A stretch of 64,000 nt of DNA from Arcicella aurantiaca (GTDB lineage Bacteria > Bacteroidota > Bacteroidia > Cytophagales > Spirosomataceae), in the NCBI RefSeq assembly GCF_003148625.1, contig NZ_QGGO01000031.1:1-64000 (forward strand), given 5' to 3'. A program made the position numbers and the translations under genes. The notes below the pieces were generated by a model. That model was not told the DNA's origin, ran no database searches, and saw only the letters and a list, made by a program, of their open reading frames with translations. The stretch's first letter is position 1. Each line of letters starts with the position of its first letter. Of the stretch, positions 33,906 through 42,643 are shown piece after piece.

Positions 33906-35252
33906 ATGAAAAAAAGAACTTTCCTAAAAGCAACATCACTTTTAACAGTCGGAGCAATGTTTCCTCAATTGATTTCTTGTAAAGAAAAAGCAAAAGCTGC
34001 TCCACGCACCAACTGGGCAGGAAATTTAACTTATAGTACCGATAATTTATTCACTCCCAAAACGGTAGAAGAACTCCAAGAAACTATCAAAAAGTGTGAA
34101 AAAGTTAGAGGTTTAGGTACCAAACACTGTTTCAACAAAATTGCGGATAGTACCGAAAATCAGATTTCATCAGCGGAATTCAATAAAGTTATTTCTATTG
34201 ATAAAGAGAAAAAAACGGTAACGGTTGGAGCAGGAATCAAATACGGAGAATTCTGTAAACAATTAGATGAAAGCGGTTTTGCCTTACACAATTTGGCATC
34301 ATTACCACATATTTCAGTTGCAGGTGCGTGTGCCACTTCTACGCATGGTTCGGGTATCAAAAATGGTAGTTTGGCTACGGCAGTTGCTGGAATTGAGTTT
34401 GTCAACGGAAAAGGAGAAGTTGTCAATTTAACCAGAGAAAAAGACGGAGCGGAATTTTTAGGAGCAGTCGTGAATTTGGGAGCGTTGGGAATTGCCACTA
34501 AAATTACGCTTAATGTACAACCAACCTTCAAAATGAAACAGGTGGTTTATCAAAACTTAGCCATGACAGAATTGGAAAAGAATTTTGAAGCCATTATGTC
34601 AGCAGGTTATAGCGTAAGTTTATTCACCGACTGGACGAAGAAAAACGTTAGCGAAGTTTGGATAAAAAGTAAGTCGGAAGACATGAAAGAAATAGCTCCA
34701 GAATTTTACGGAGCAAAATTAGCGACTAAAAACCTCCACCCTATCGAAGCCCTTGACGCTATCAACTGTACCGAACAAATGGGCGTTGAAGGTCCTTGGT
34801 ACGAGCGTATGCCACATTTTAGAATGGGTTTTACGCCAAGTAGCGGAAAGGAATTACAGTCAGAATTTTTCATTCCTTTTGAAAATGCCTACGAAGGTTT
34901 CATGGCAATTGAAAAATTGAACGAAAAAGTTTCGCCACATTTAATGATTACAGAAGTTAGAGCCATCGCTGCTGATGATTTATTGATGAGTCCTTTCAAT
35001 GGCAAAACTTGTGTAGCTTTTCACTTCACTTGGAAACAAGAAATTGAAGCTGTAACCGCACTTTTACCGCTTATCGAAGAAGCCCTCGCTCCTTTCAATC
35101 CACGTCCACACTGGGGTAAAATATTCACTTTGAAGCCTTCTGTTTTACAAGGAAGAATTAAGGAATTAGCTGATTTCAAGGCATTAATGACTAAACACGA
35201 CCCAGAAGGAAAATTCAGAAATGAGTTTATTGACGTGAATTTATTTGGTTAA
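33906..35252 (+). CDS. FAD-dependent sugar-alcohol/aldonolactone oxidase family lipoprotein
   Basis: 448 residues from the ATG at 33906, where the signal begins (MKKRTFLKATSLLTVGAMF to LISC, a lipobox with Tat-like KKRTFLK). An FAD-binding PCMH domain follows: VRGLGTKHCFNKIADST aligns with the alditol-oxidase segment whose His carries covalent FAD, and ACATSTHGSGIKNGSLATAV is the flavin-site loop. The C-terminal ALO domain ends FKALMTKHDPEGKFRNEF. Family members oxidise alditols or aldonolactones with oxygen. In context it may oxidise a released sugar. An upstream in-frame ATG (33834) would add a meaningless stretch. Confidence 0.88.
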   Translation: MKKRTFLKATSLLTVGAMFPQLISCKEKAKAAPRTNWAGNLTYSTDNLFTPKTVEELQETIKKCEKVRGLGTKHCFNKIADSTENQISSAEFNKVISIDKEKKTVTVGAGIKYGEFCKQLDESGFALHNLASLPHISVAGACATSTHGSGIKNGSLATAVAGIEFVNGKGEVVNLTREKDGAEFLGAVVNLGALGIATKITLNVQPTFKMKQVVYQNLAMTELEKNFEAIMSAGYSVSLFTDWTKKNVSEVWIKSKSEDMKEIAPEFYGAKLATKNLHPIEALDAINCTEQMGVEGPWYERMPHFRMGFTPSSGKELQSEFFIPFENAYEGFMAIEKLNEKVSPHLMITEVRAIAADDLLMSPFNGKTCVAFHFTWKQEIEAVTALLPLIEEALAPFNPRPHWGKIFTLKPSVLQGRIKELADFKALMTKHDPEGKFRNEFIDVNLFG

Positions 35253-35288
35253 AATACACGTTCAACATTCTCACAATATCCCAATTTT

Positions 35289-37502
35289 ATGAAAAAACAC
35301 TTTTTATTTATTCTCTTTTTATCATTTTTGAATCAGGCTTTTGCTCAGAAACCTGCAACGCCTTTACAGACATTGCAGGTGGAGAAGACGTTGCAGGCAA
35401 CGTCTGAACAGACATTACAGGTGGAGAAGACGTTGCAGGCAACGTCTGAACAGACATTACAGGTGGAGAAGACGTTGCAGGCAACGTCTCTACTTTTTGG
35501 GGTGGCGTATTACGATGAATATATGCCTTATGAACGCCTCGAAAAAGATGTGGCAATGATGAAAGAGGCTGGCATAAATGTAGTCAGAATTGCAGAATCA
35601 ACTTGGAGTACTGTTGAACCACAAGACAATGTATGGGATTTTTCGCATATCGACCGTGTGCTAAATGCTATGCACAAAGGCGGAATTAAAGTCATTATTG
35701 GCACGCCAACGTATGCTTTTCCGACTTGGTTGGCTAAAAAATATCCTGATATTTTGGCTACAACTTCTAAAGGTAAAAACCTGTACGGAGCAAGACAAAA
35801 TATGGATATTACGAATGAACATTTCCGTTTTCATGCCGAACGTGTAATCCGTAAAATCATGGAACACGTTAAAGACCATCCTGCTATTATCGGCTATCAG
35901 GTTGATAATGAAACGAAAGCCTATGGAACAGCAGGCGACAATGTACAAAAGGCATTTGTGGCGTATATGAAGGATAAATTCAAGACTTTAGAGGCAGTAA
36001 ATAAGGCTTTTGGTTTGGATTATTGGAGTAACAGAATCAATAATTGGGACGATTTCCCAACGGTAAATGGCACATTCAATGCTTCAATTAATGCCAGTTT
36101 GAACTCAGAATTTTCAAAATTTCAACGTCAAATTGTGACTGATTATTTAGCTTGGCAAGCTAAAATTGTGAAAGAATATGCTAAACCCACGCAATTTGTA
36201 ACCCAAAATTTCGACCTTGATTGGCATGGATATTCTTACGGCATTCAGCCTGATGTTGACCATTTTGCGGCGGCAAAAGCCTTAGACGTAGCAGGAGTCG
36301 ATATTTATCATCCAACGCAAGATGTACTGACAGGTATCGAAATTTCTTTGGGAGGAGATTTAACTCGCTCGATGAAAAACAGAAATTACTTTGTCCTCGA
36401 AACCGAAGCACAAGGTTTTCCTCAATGGGTTCCCTATCCAAATCAGTTACGTTTACAAGCATTCAGTCATTTAGCTTCTGGGGCAAATATGTTGGAATAT
36501 TGGCATTGGCATTCCATTCATAATTCAGCAGAAACCTATTGGAAAGGTCTTTTAAGCCATGATTTTGAACCAAATCCAACGTATAACGAAGCAAAAACAA
36601 TCGGGAAAGATTTTGCAAGATTAAGCGACAAACTCATCAATTTGAAAAAGAAAAATGACGTAGCCGTTCTTTTCAGCAACGAAGCCCAAACTGCCTTCAA
36701 TGCTTTCAGTTTTGGTTGGGGAGCAAGAGAAACCTACAACGATATTCTCCGCCCATATTACGACGCCCTGTATAAAATGAACGTGGGAATGGATTTTGTG
36801 GATGGCACAAAAAATCCAGAATTGAGTAATTATAAATTGATAATCGTTCCTGCACTTTACGCTGCTTCGGATGAGTTATTGAAGAAATTAAACCAATTTG
36901 TGAAAGATGGCGGACACGTGGTTTACACTTTCAAAAGTGGTTTTTCAGATGAAAATGTGAAGGTTAGAAGCACCGTTCAACCTGCTATTATCAATGAAGC
37001 CTGCGGGATTTCTTACAGTCAATTTACTGTTCCGCAAAATGTTTCTCTGAAAAACGACCCTTTCGGCGTTGGTAAAGACAATAACAAAATCAATACTTGG
37101 ATGGAATTAATTACGCCAACAACTGCTAAAGTTTTGGCATATTACGAACATCCATCTTGGGGAAATTATGCGGCAGTAACTCAAAATCAGTTCGGGAAAG
37201 GTTTAGCAACTTATGTGGGCTGCATGACGACCTCAGCATTGACCGAAAAAATCATGAAAGATGCTTTGGGAAAAGCCAATTTATGGAAAACGGAACAAAG
37301 TTTAACCTTTCCGATTATTACAAAATCGGGTGTAAATCAACAAGGAAAAACGATTCGTTATTTCTTTAATTATTCAGCTGTTCCGCAAAAAGTACAATAC
37401 ACTTTTAACAATGGAAATGAATTACTTTCAAATAAATCCATTGCAACTAATACGTCTTTAGATTTAGAAGCTTGGGGGGTTAAAATTATTGAGGAAAACT
37501 AA
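35289..37502 (+). CDS. GH42 beta-galactosidase with repeat-encoded N-terminal insert
   Basis: Releases terminal beta-galactose, for example from pectic galactan side chains. 737 residues: signal peptide (to about 19), then residues 27-67 encoded by three 42-base repeats (unit QTLQVEKTLQATSE), then the GH42 domain starting LLFGVAYYDEYMPYERLEKD. The acid/base is Glu208 in YQVDNET and the likely nucleophile is Glu371 in FVLETEAQG, followed by the trimerisation and beta domains (about 430-737). The insert lies exactly between signal and catalytic domain, so activity may survive. The same palindrome core occurs alone at 38542-38569. Length otherwise fits GH42. Confidence 0.93.
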   Translation: MKKHFLFILFLSFLNQAFAQKPATPLQTLQVEKTLQATSEQTLQVEKTLQATSEQTLQVEKTLQATSLLFGVAYYDEYMPYERLEKDVAMMKEAGINVVRIAESTWSTVEPQDNVWDFSHIDRVLNAMHKGGIKVIIGTPTYAFPTWLAKKYPDILATTSKGKNLYGARQNMDITNEHFRFHAERVIRKIMEHVKDHPAIIGYQVDNETKAYGTAGDNVQKAFVAYMKDKFKTLEAVNKAFGLDYWSNRINNWDDFPTVNGTFNASINASLNSEFSKFQRQIVTDYLAWQAKIVKEYAKPTQFVTQNFDLDWHGYSYGIQPDVDHFAAAKALDVAGVDIYHPTQDVLTGIEISLGGDLTRSMKNRNYFVLETEAQGFPQWVPYPNQLRLQAFSHLASGANMLEYWHWHSIHNSAETYWKGLLSHDFEPNPTYNEAKTIGKDFARLSDKLINLKKKNDVAVLFSNEAQTAFNAFSFGWGARETYNDILRPYYDALYKMNVGMDFVDGTKNPELSNYKLIIVPALYAASDELLKKLNQFVKDGGHVVYTFKSGFSDENVKVRSTVQPAIINEACGISYSQFTVPQNVSLKNDPFGVGKDNNKINTWMELITPTTAKVLAYYEHPSWGNYAAVTQNQFGKGLATYVGCMTTSALTEKIMKDALGKANLWKTEQSLTFPIITKSGVNQQGKTIRYFFNYSAVPQKVQYTFNNGNELLSNKSIATNTSLDLEAWGVKIIEEN
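35367..35490 (+). repeat. Three in-frame 42-base repeats carrying the GACGTTGCAGGCAACGTC palindrome
   Basis: Copies at 35367-35408, 35409-35450 and 35451-35490. Each contains the perfect palindrome GACGTTGCAGGCAACGTC. Copies 2 and 3 start CAGACATTAC and copy 1 starts CAGACATTGC. The last copy ends CGTCTCTAC, as the intergenic copy at 38542-38569 does. Unit length is 14 codons, so the frame is kept. Confidence 0.92.
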
Positions 37503-37514
37503 AATGAATTACGA

Positions 37515-38537
37515 ATGAAAAAACTCCTAATACTCATCATTTTTCACTTATCACTCATCACTTGTGCAACTGCCCAAACAGGTAAAGTGGTAAGTTTTAT
37601 ATTAAACTCAAAAGCCTTACAAAATACAGGTGGCGAAAATCCAAATCGTAAAGTTTCGGTGTATTTGCCACCCAATTATGACGGCTCAACTCAGCGTTAT
37701 CCAGTTATTTATTATTTGCACGGTTTCATGGGGAAAGATAGCATTTTTGCTAACATGAAAAATATCTTGGATGAAGGTATTCGTCGTCAAAAAATCAAAC
37801 CTTTCATTTTTGTTCAAGCTGACCAATACACGCTTTTTGAAGGAAGTTTTTACTCAAATTCTTCATTGACAGGAAATTGGGACGAATTTGAATCAAAAGA
37901 GTTAGTTGAATATCTTGATAAAAACTTCAAAACTATTCCCAACCGTGAAAGTCGAGGCATTGCAGGGCATTCGATGGGTGGATACGGAGCTTTCAAAATC
38001 GGAATGCTTCACCCCGAAGTTTTTAGCAGTATTTATGCTTTGAGTCCGGGATTATTGGCTATGGTGAAAGAATTTGGACCAAATAGCACTTCTTACAAAG
38101 AGGTTCAAAACGTTAAAACGCAAGATGATTTAAAGAAAACGTATTATCCCAAAGTATTGGTAGCGGTAGCTCGTGCGTGGTCGCCTAACCCAAATAAACC
38201 TCCATTTTTCTGTGATTTTCCATTCAGTTACGAAGGCGATAAAATGATTGTCAATCAATCCGTTTTAGAAAAATGGGAAGCCAATATGCCTGTTTATATG
38301 GTTGATAAATATGCAGATAACCTCCGCAAAATGACAGCCATAAAATTGGATTGGGGACGGAACGATTCTCCACGTTTTCCTGTACAAATCGGAATGTTGA
38401 GTCAGCGTTTGGAGAATTTGGGGATTAACCATTTTTCCGAAGAATATATCGGCGACCACGGTAATAAAATCTGGACAATTGACGGACGTGTTTTGAATGA
38501 TTTGTTGCCATTTTTTAATGACTTTTTAAAATTTTGA
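37515..38537 (+). CDS. Secreted esterase, CE1/esterase-D family
   Basis: 340 residues with a signal peptide (ends ATAQ) and the putative-esterase fold: VSVYLPPNYDGSTQRYPVIY, YLHGFMGKD (oxyanion), nucleophile Ser153 in GIAGHSMGGYGAF, a probable acid Asp in LDWGRNDSPRF and the His in YIGDHGNKIW. The family includes feruloyl and acetyl esterases and S-formylglutathione hydrolase-like proteins. Secretion and the GH42 gene 12 bases upstream favour a plant ester substrate. Likely coexpressed with GH42 and the next esterase. Confidence 0.9.
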   Translation: MKKLLILIIFHLSLITCATAQTGKVVSFILNSKALQNTGGENPNRKVSVYLPPNYDGSTQRYPVIYYLHGFMGKDSIFANMKNILDEGIRRQKIKPFIFVQADQYTLFEGSFYSNSSLTGNWDEFESKELVEYLDKNFKTIPNRESRGIAGHSMGGYGAFKIGMLHPEVFSSIYALSPGLLAMVKEFGPNSTSYKEVQNVKTQDDLKKTYYPKVLVAVARAWSPNPNKPPFFCDFPFSYEGDKMIVNQSVLEKWEANMPVYMVDKYADNLRKMTAIKLDWGRNDSPRFPVQIGMLSQRLENLGINHFSEEYIGDHGNKIWTIDGRVLNDLLPFFNDFLKF

Positions 38538-38541
38538 TTAT

Positions 38542-38569
38542 GTAGAGACGTTGCAGGCAACGTCTCTAC
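38542..38569. repeat. Free intergenic copy of the GH42-embedded palindrome
   Basis: Perfect 13-base arms GTAGAGACGTTGC / GCAACGTCTCTAC around AG. It starts five bases after the stop of the previous gene and includes the core found three times inside the GH42 gene. It lies upstream of the ATG at 38607 and overlaps the region of the alternative start 38574. Confidence 0.9.
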
Positions 38570-38606
38570 GTGCATGAAAAAATATAAATTAAACCCCAAC
38601 AAAACC

Positions 38607-39473
38607 ATGCGTATTTTTATCTATTTAGCCATAATTCTCTTCACATTTTCAGCAAAAGCCTCAACAGTTGATAGCCTTGATGTACCAAGTGCGGTCATGA
38701 ACAAAGCCTATAAAGCGGCGGTGGTTTTGCCTGCTTCTTATGCCAAAAATCAGGCTTCATATCCAGTTTTATATCTGTTACATGGCGGTGGCGGACATTT
38801 CCGTGATTGGCTAACTTCAACGCCCGATAAAAATCTTGTAAAAAATCTTGCTGATAAATACAATTTAATTATCGTAATGCCAGAAGGTGAAACTTTTGGT
38901 TGGTATATGGATAGCCCTTTCGACCAAGCGAGCAAGTTTGAAACGTATATCACCAAAGAAGTTATTCAGAAAATTGATGCAACATATCGTACCGTAAAAA
39001 GTAATAAAGGACGAGTAATCACAGGACTTTCGATGGGCGGACATGGTGCAATGTACTTATCAACTCATCACCCTGATTTATTTGGTGCGGCAGGAACAAT
39101 GAGTGGAGCGATGGATATGAATTTCACAAAATTTAAGATTAATGCAGATTTTTCAAAATCGTTGAAAGACCGTTTTGAGAAACTTTTGGGTACTTCTGAT
39201 GTAACAAACGAAGTTTTCGTTAAAAACTCAATCGTAAATATGGTTGATGCCATCAAGAAAAACGGTTTGCCAACTATCATTGATTGCGGCGTTGATGATT
39301 TCTTGATTGATGCCAATCGTGAATTACATAGCCGTTTGCTTTATGCAGGTTTCCCACACGATTATACCGAACACCCAGGAGCTCACACATGGCCATATTG
39401 GGAAAATTCGCTACCATATCACGTACTTTTCTTTCATAATATCTTGAAAAAGAACGGCGTAACGGTAGAATAA
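38607..39473 (+). CDS. Secreted esterase, CE1/esterase-D family, second copy
   Basis: 288 residues from the ATG at 38607 (signal MRIFIYLAIILFTFSAKA); an ATG at 38574 just after the palindrome is less likely. The fold marks are AAVVLPASYAKNQASYPVLY, LLHGGGGHFRDWL, nucleophile Ser142 in ITGLSMGGHGAMY, an acid in IIDCGVDDFL and the His in HPGAHTWPYW. It is related to but clearly distinct from 37515-38537, so it probably arose by an old duplication with a change of substrate rather than a recent copy. Confidence 0.9.
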   Translation: MRIFIYLAIILFTFSAKASTVDSLDVPSAVMNKAYKAAVVLPASYAKNQASYPVLYLLHGGGGHFRDWLTSTPDKNLVKNLADKYNLIIVMPEGETFGWYMDSPFDQASKFETYITKEVIQKIDATYRTVKSNKGRVITGLSMGGHGAMYLSTHHPDLFGAAGTMSGAMDMNFTKFKINADFSKSLKDRFEKLLGTSDVTNEVFVKNSIVNMVDAIKKNGLPTIIDCGVDDFLIDANRELHSRLLYAGFPHDYTEHPGAHTWPYWENSLPYHVLFFHNILKKNGVTVE

Positions 39474-39504
39474 TTTGACTTGAAAATACTAACATAAGTA
39501 TAGA

Positions 39505-40803
39505 ATGATGCTTTCCTCACTCGGTTTCGCAACGATAATAATATTTTTGATTTTGATAATGACCAAGAAAATGTCAGTGATGACTGCCTTGGTCATTACG
39601 CCCATTGTCTTTGGACTTTTGGCAGGGTTCAACCCAAAAGAATTAGGCGAATTTAGCCTTGCGGGCATCAAACAAGTTGCTCCAACAGGCATTTTATTGA
39701 TGTTTGCCGTTTTGTATTTTGCCACAATGTTGGACGCAGGACTGTTCGACCCTGTAATTGCTTTTATCATCAAGTCGGTAAAAGGTGACCCGCTAAAAGT
39801 TATCATCGGAACGGCAATTTTAACAATGATTGTACATTTGGATGGCGACGGAACGGCTACGTTTATGATTGTACTTTCGGCATTTTTACCGATTTATAAA
39901 CAACTAAAAATCAATCGTTTAGTATTATCAACTATCGTTGCGTTGAGCGTTGGGCCTATGCACTTAGTGCCTTGGTCTGGAACATCAGCAAGAGCAATTT
40001 CTACCTTAAAATCTGATGCAGTTCATATTTTCAATCCAAATATTCCTGCTATTTTGGGAGGTATTGCTTGGGTGATTTTTGTGGCGTATTGGTTGGGTAA
40101 AAAAGAAAGAAACAGACTCGGAATCATTGATTTTCAGTATAATCATAAAGACAATTTAACGGAAGAACAACACGGATTAAGACGACCCAATTTGCTCATT
40201 TTCAATGCAATTCTGACAATTTTACTCATTATTGCCTTAACAAAAGGTTGGATTCCTGCCCCTGTTTTATTTGTGGTAGCAAGTATGATTGCGTTGTTGA
40301 TTAATTATCCAAAACTCGCTGACCAACAGAAAGTTATGAAAGCTCATGGCACAAATATTTTCATGGTTGCGAGTATGATTTTTGCTGCTGGTATTTTCTC
40401 TGGTATTTTGACAGGCTCAAAAATGATTGAAGAAATGGCTAATACTTTGGTTGCTCTGATTCCTCAAAATCACGCCAATCTTTTACCCATGCTAACGGCA
40501 ATCACGAGTTTGCCAGCCAGTATGTTATTCACACCTGATGCCTATTATTTTGGTGTTGTGCCAATTTTGAGCCAGACCGCAACGCAATTTGGCATTGACT
40601 CGCTCGAAATTGGTCGTGCCGCTCTATTGGGACAAATGACGGTTGGTTTTCCTATCAGTCCGCTTACGGCATCAACCTTTTTATTGGTTGGTTTAGCAGA
40701 AGTTGATTTAGGCGAACATCAGCGAAATACCTTCAAATGGGCTTGGGGAACCACCATCGTGATGACAATTGTAGCAATTTTAACGGGTTCAATACATTTA
40801 TAA
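39505..40803 (+). CDS. CitMHS-family carboxylate:proton symporter
   Basis: 432 residues, about 11-12 membrane segments, first at about residues 3-20. CitMHS features are LMFAVLYFATMLDAGLFDPV, IVHLDGDGTATFMIV, PMHLVPWSGTSARAI and the C-terminal TASTFLLVGLAEVDLGEH. The family imports citrate, often as a metal complex, or similar tricarboxylates. In this series it may import an organic acid released by the esterases and pass it to the AtuA-type proteins encoded next. The specificity is not readable from sequence. Confidence 0.9.
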   Translation: MMLSSLGFATIIIFLILIMTKKMSVMTALVITPIVFGLLAGFNPKELGEFSLAGIKQVAPTGILLMFAVLYFATMLDAGLFDPVIAFIIKSVKGDPLKVIIGTAILTMIVHLDGDGTATFMIVLSAFLPIYKQLKINRLVLSTIVALSVGPMHLVPWSGTSARAISTLKSDAVHIFNPNIPAILGGIAWVIFVAYWLGKKERNRLGIIDFQYNHKDNLTEEQHGLRRPNLLIFNAILTILLIIALTKGWIPAPVLFVVASMIALLINYPKLADQQKVMKAHGTNIFMVASMIFAAGIFSGILTGSKMIEEMANTLVALIPQNHANLLPMLTAITSLPASMLFTPDAYYFGVVPILSQTATQFGIDSLEIGRAALLGQMTVGFPISPLTASTFLLVGLAEVDLGEHQRNTFKWAWGTTIVMTIVAILTGSIHL

Positions 40804-40910
40804 GTAGGTGTTGGGATTTAGGTGTTAGGATTTAGCATTATCATGAGCTTGGTTATCAATGGCTTATGAAATTTCAAAATGTAGTTTATAATTTGCACGA
40901 TTACTTAAAA

Positions 40911-42257
40911 ATGAAGAATAAAATAAGAATAGGTTGTGGAGCAGGGTTTTCGGGGGATAGAATTGAGCCTGCCATCGTCCTTGCTGAAAAGGGAGAATTG
41001 GATTATTTGGTTTTGGAATGTTTGGCAGAACGCACCATTGCACTTGCCAATAAGCGTAAAATGGCTGACTCAACCAAAGGATACGACCCACTTTTGGAAC
41101 GTAGAATTGAAACGCTTTTACCTCATTTGCTCAAAAATAATATCCGTCTCATTACTAATATGGGAGCTGCGAATCCCATTGAAGGAGCAAAGAAAATCAT
41201 AGAAATTGCAAAAAAGCAAGGAGTTAACATAAAAGTTGCTGCTGTAAGTGGAGACGACGTAATTGGCGATTTACAAATAACGAATGACGATTTTAGAGTG
41301 TTTAATAATGAGAACTTTGCTTACGACCTAATCCAAAACCGTAAATCCCAAATCGTAAATTCCGCTAACGCTTATCTCGGCATTGAAGGAATTTTAGAGG
41401 CTTTACAAGCTGATGCTCAAATAATTATCACGGGACGAGTAGCTGACCCTTCGTTATTTCTTGCTCCGATGATTCATGAATTTGGTTGGCAAACTGATGA
41501 TTTTGATTTATTAGGAAAAGGAACAGTTATCGGACATTTGATGGAATGTGCAGGACACATAACAGGTGGATATTTTGCTGACCCCATCAAGAAACCCGTT
41601 GAAAATATGGAGAATTTGGGACATCCATTTGCAGATATTTTTTCAGACGGTTCGGCAATTATTAGTAAAGTTGAAGGAACAGGCGGAATCATCAATTTAC
41701 AAACCGCTAAAGAGCAATTATTGTACGAAGTTATTAATCCAAACGAATATTTTACGCCCGATGTTATCGCTGATTTTACGAGTGTAAAATTGGAAGAAAT
41801 CGGGAAAAATCAAATAAAAGTATCTGGCGGTGGTGGCAAAACCAAACCCGAAACTTATAAAGTAAGCGTTGGTTACAAAGCATTTTGGCAAGGCGAAGGA
41901 GAAATTTCTTATGCAGGTTATTCGGCTTTAGAAAGAGCCAAATTAGCAGGAGAAACACTTGAAAAACGGCTAAAACCTCAATTTGACGACATTCAAGTGG
42001 ATTATATTGGTCAAAATTCTGTTTTTCCGAATTCCAAATTTCAATATCAAAATTCAGAGGTTCGTCTTCGAATAGCCGCCAAAGCCCAAACTCAAGCCGA
42101 AGCGGCATTAATCGGTGAAGAAGTAGAAGCTCTTTACACCAATGGTCCAGCAGGCGGTGGCGGAGTCAGAAAATATGTGAATGAAGTCATCGGAATTGTA
42201 TCCGTTTTGGTGGATAGGAACAAAATCAAACCCGTTATGACATTATTTTCAGAATAG
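40911..42257 (+). CDS. AtuA family (DUF1446) acyclic terpene utilisation-type protein, main domain
   Basis: 448 residues from the ATG at 40911, where homologous proteins begin (KIRIGCGAGFSGDRIEPA); an ATG 15 codons earlier is possible. Family marks are YLVLECLAERTIALA, LITNMGAANPIEGAK, VAAVSGDDV, ITGRVADPSLFLAP, HLMECAGHITGGYFAD and TNGPAGGGGVRKYV. AtuA proteins are needed for acyclic terpene (citronellol) breakdown in Pseudomonas, but relatives occur in many acid-degradation loci and no reaction is firmly known to me. There is no signal peptide, so it is cytoplasmic, next to the carboxylate transporter. Confidence 0.88.
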   Translation: MKNKIRIGCGAGFSGDRIEPAIVLAEKGELDYLVLECLAERTIALANKRKMADSTKGYDPLLERRIETLLPHLLKNNIRLITNMGAANPIEGAKKIIEIAKKQGVNIKVAAVSGDDVIGDLQITNDDFRVFNNENFAYDLIQNRKSQIVNSANAYLGIEGILEALQADAQIIITGRVADPSLFLAPMIHEFGWQTDDFDLLGKGTVIGHLMECAGHITGGYFADPIKKPVENMENLGHPFADIFSDGSAIISKVEGTGGIINLQTAKEQLLYEVINPNEYFTPDVIADFTSVKLEEIGKNQIKVSGGGGKTKPETYKVSVGYKAFWQGEGEISYAGYSALERAKLAGETLEKRLKPQFDDIQVDYIGQNSVFPNSKFQYQNSEVRLRIAAKAQTQAEAALIGEEVEALYTNGPAGGGGVRKYVNEVIGIVSVLVDRNKIKPVMTLFSE

Positions 42258-42309
42258 TTAAACAACCAAAAGCTCATTTATAACTCATAATTTCTAATTC
42301 ATCTTTAAC

Positions 42310-42609
42310 ATGAAATTATACGATATAGCACATAGCCGAGCGGGCGACAAAGGCAATATTTCAACACTTTCATTAATTCCCTACAATGAAAATGACTATG
42401 AAATGCTTTGCCAAAAAGTCACTGCCGACACTGTGAAAAAACACATGGAAGGCATTATCTCGGGCGAAATCATTCGTTACGAAATGCCCAATATTTCATC
42501 ACTATTATTTGTTTGTCAAGATGCTTTGGCGGGTGGCGTAACCACCTCCTTACGCATGGATACACACGGAAAAGCATTAAGTTATGCTCTTTTAACAATG
42601 GAAATTTAA
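42310..42609 (+). CDS. AtuA-like C-terminal domain protein (stand-alone)
   Basis: 99 residues matching the small C-terminal domain usually fused to AtuA: LYDIAHSRAGDKGNIST at the start and HGKALSYALLTMEI at the end. Here it is its own gene, 52 bases after the AtuA main domain, so the two probably form one complex. The start is certain because the conserved motif begins at residue 3. Confidence 0.88.
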   Translation: MKLYDIAHSRAGDKGNISTLSLIPYNENDYEMLCQKVTADTVKKHMEGIISGEIIRYEMPNISSLLFVCQDALAGGVTTSLRMDTHGKALSYALLTMEI

Positions 42610-42643
42610 TTCTGAATAACAATTTCAACCTTTCAACAACACA

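Noticed and set aside
35308-35556. Antisense frame of 82 residues with QTLPATSSPPVMSV repeats
   Set aside because: It arises from the symmetrical repeats inside GH42; the plus-strand frame holds the enzyme.
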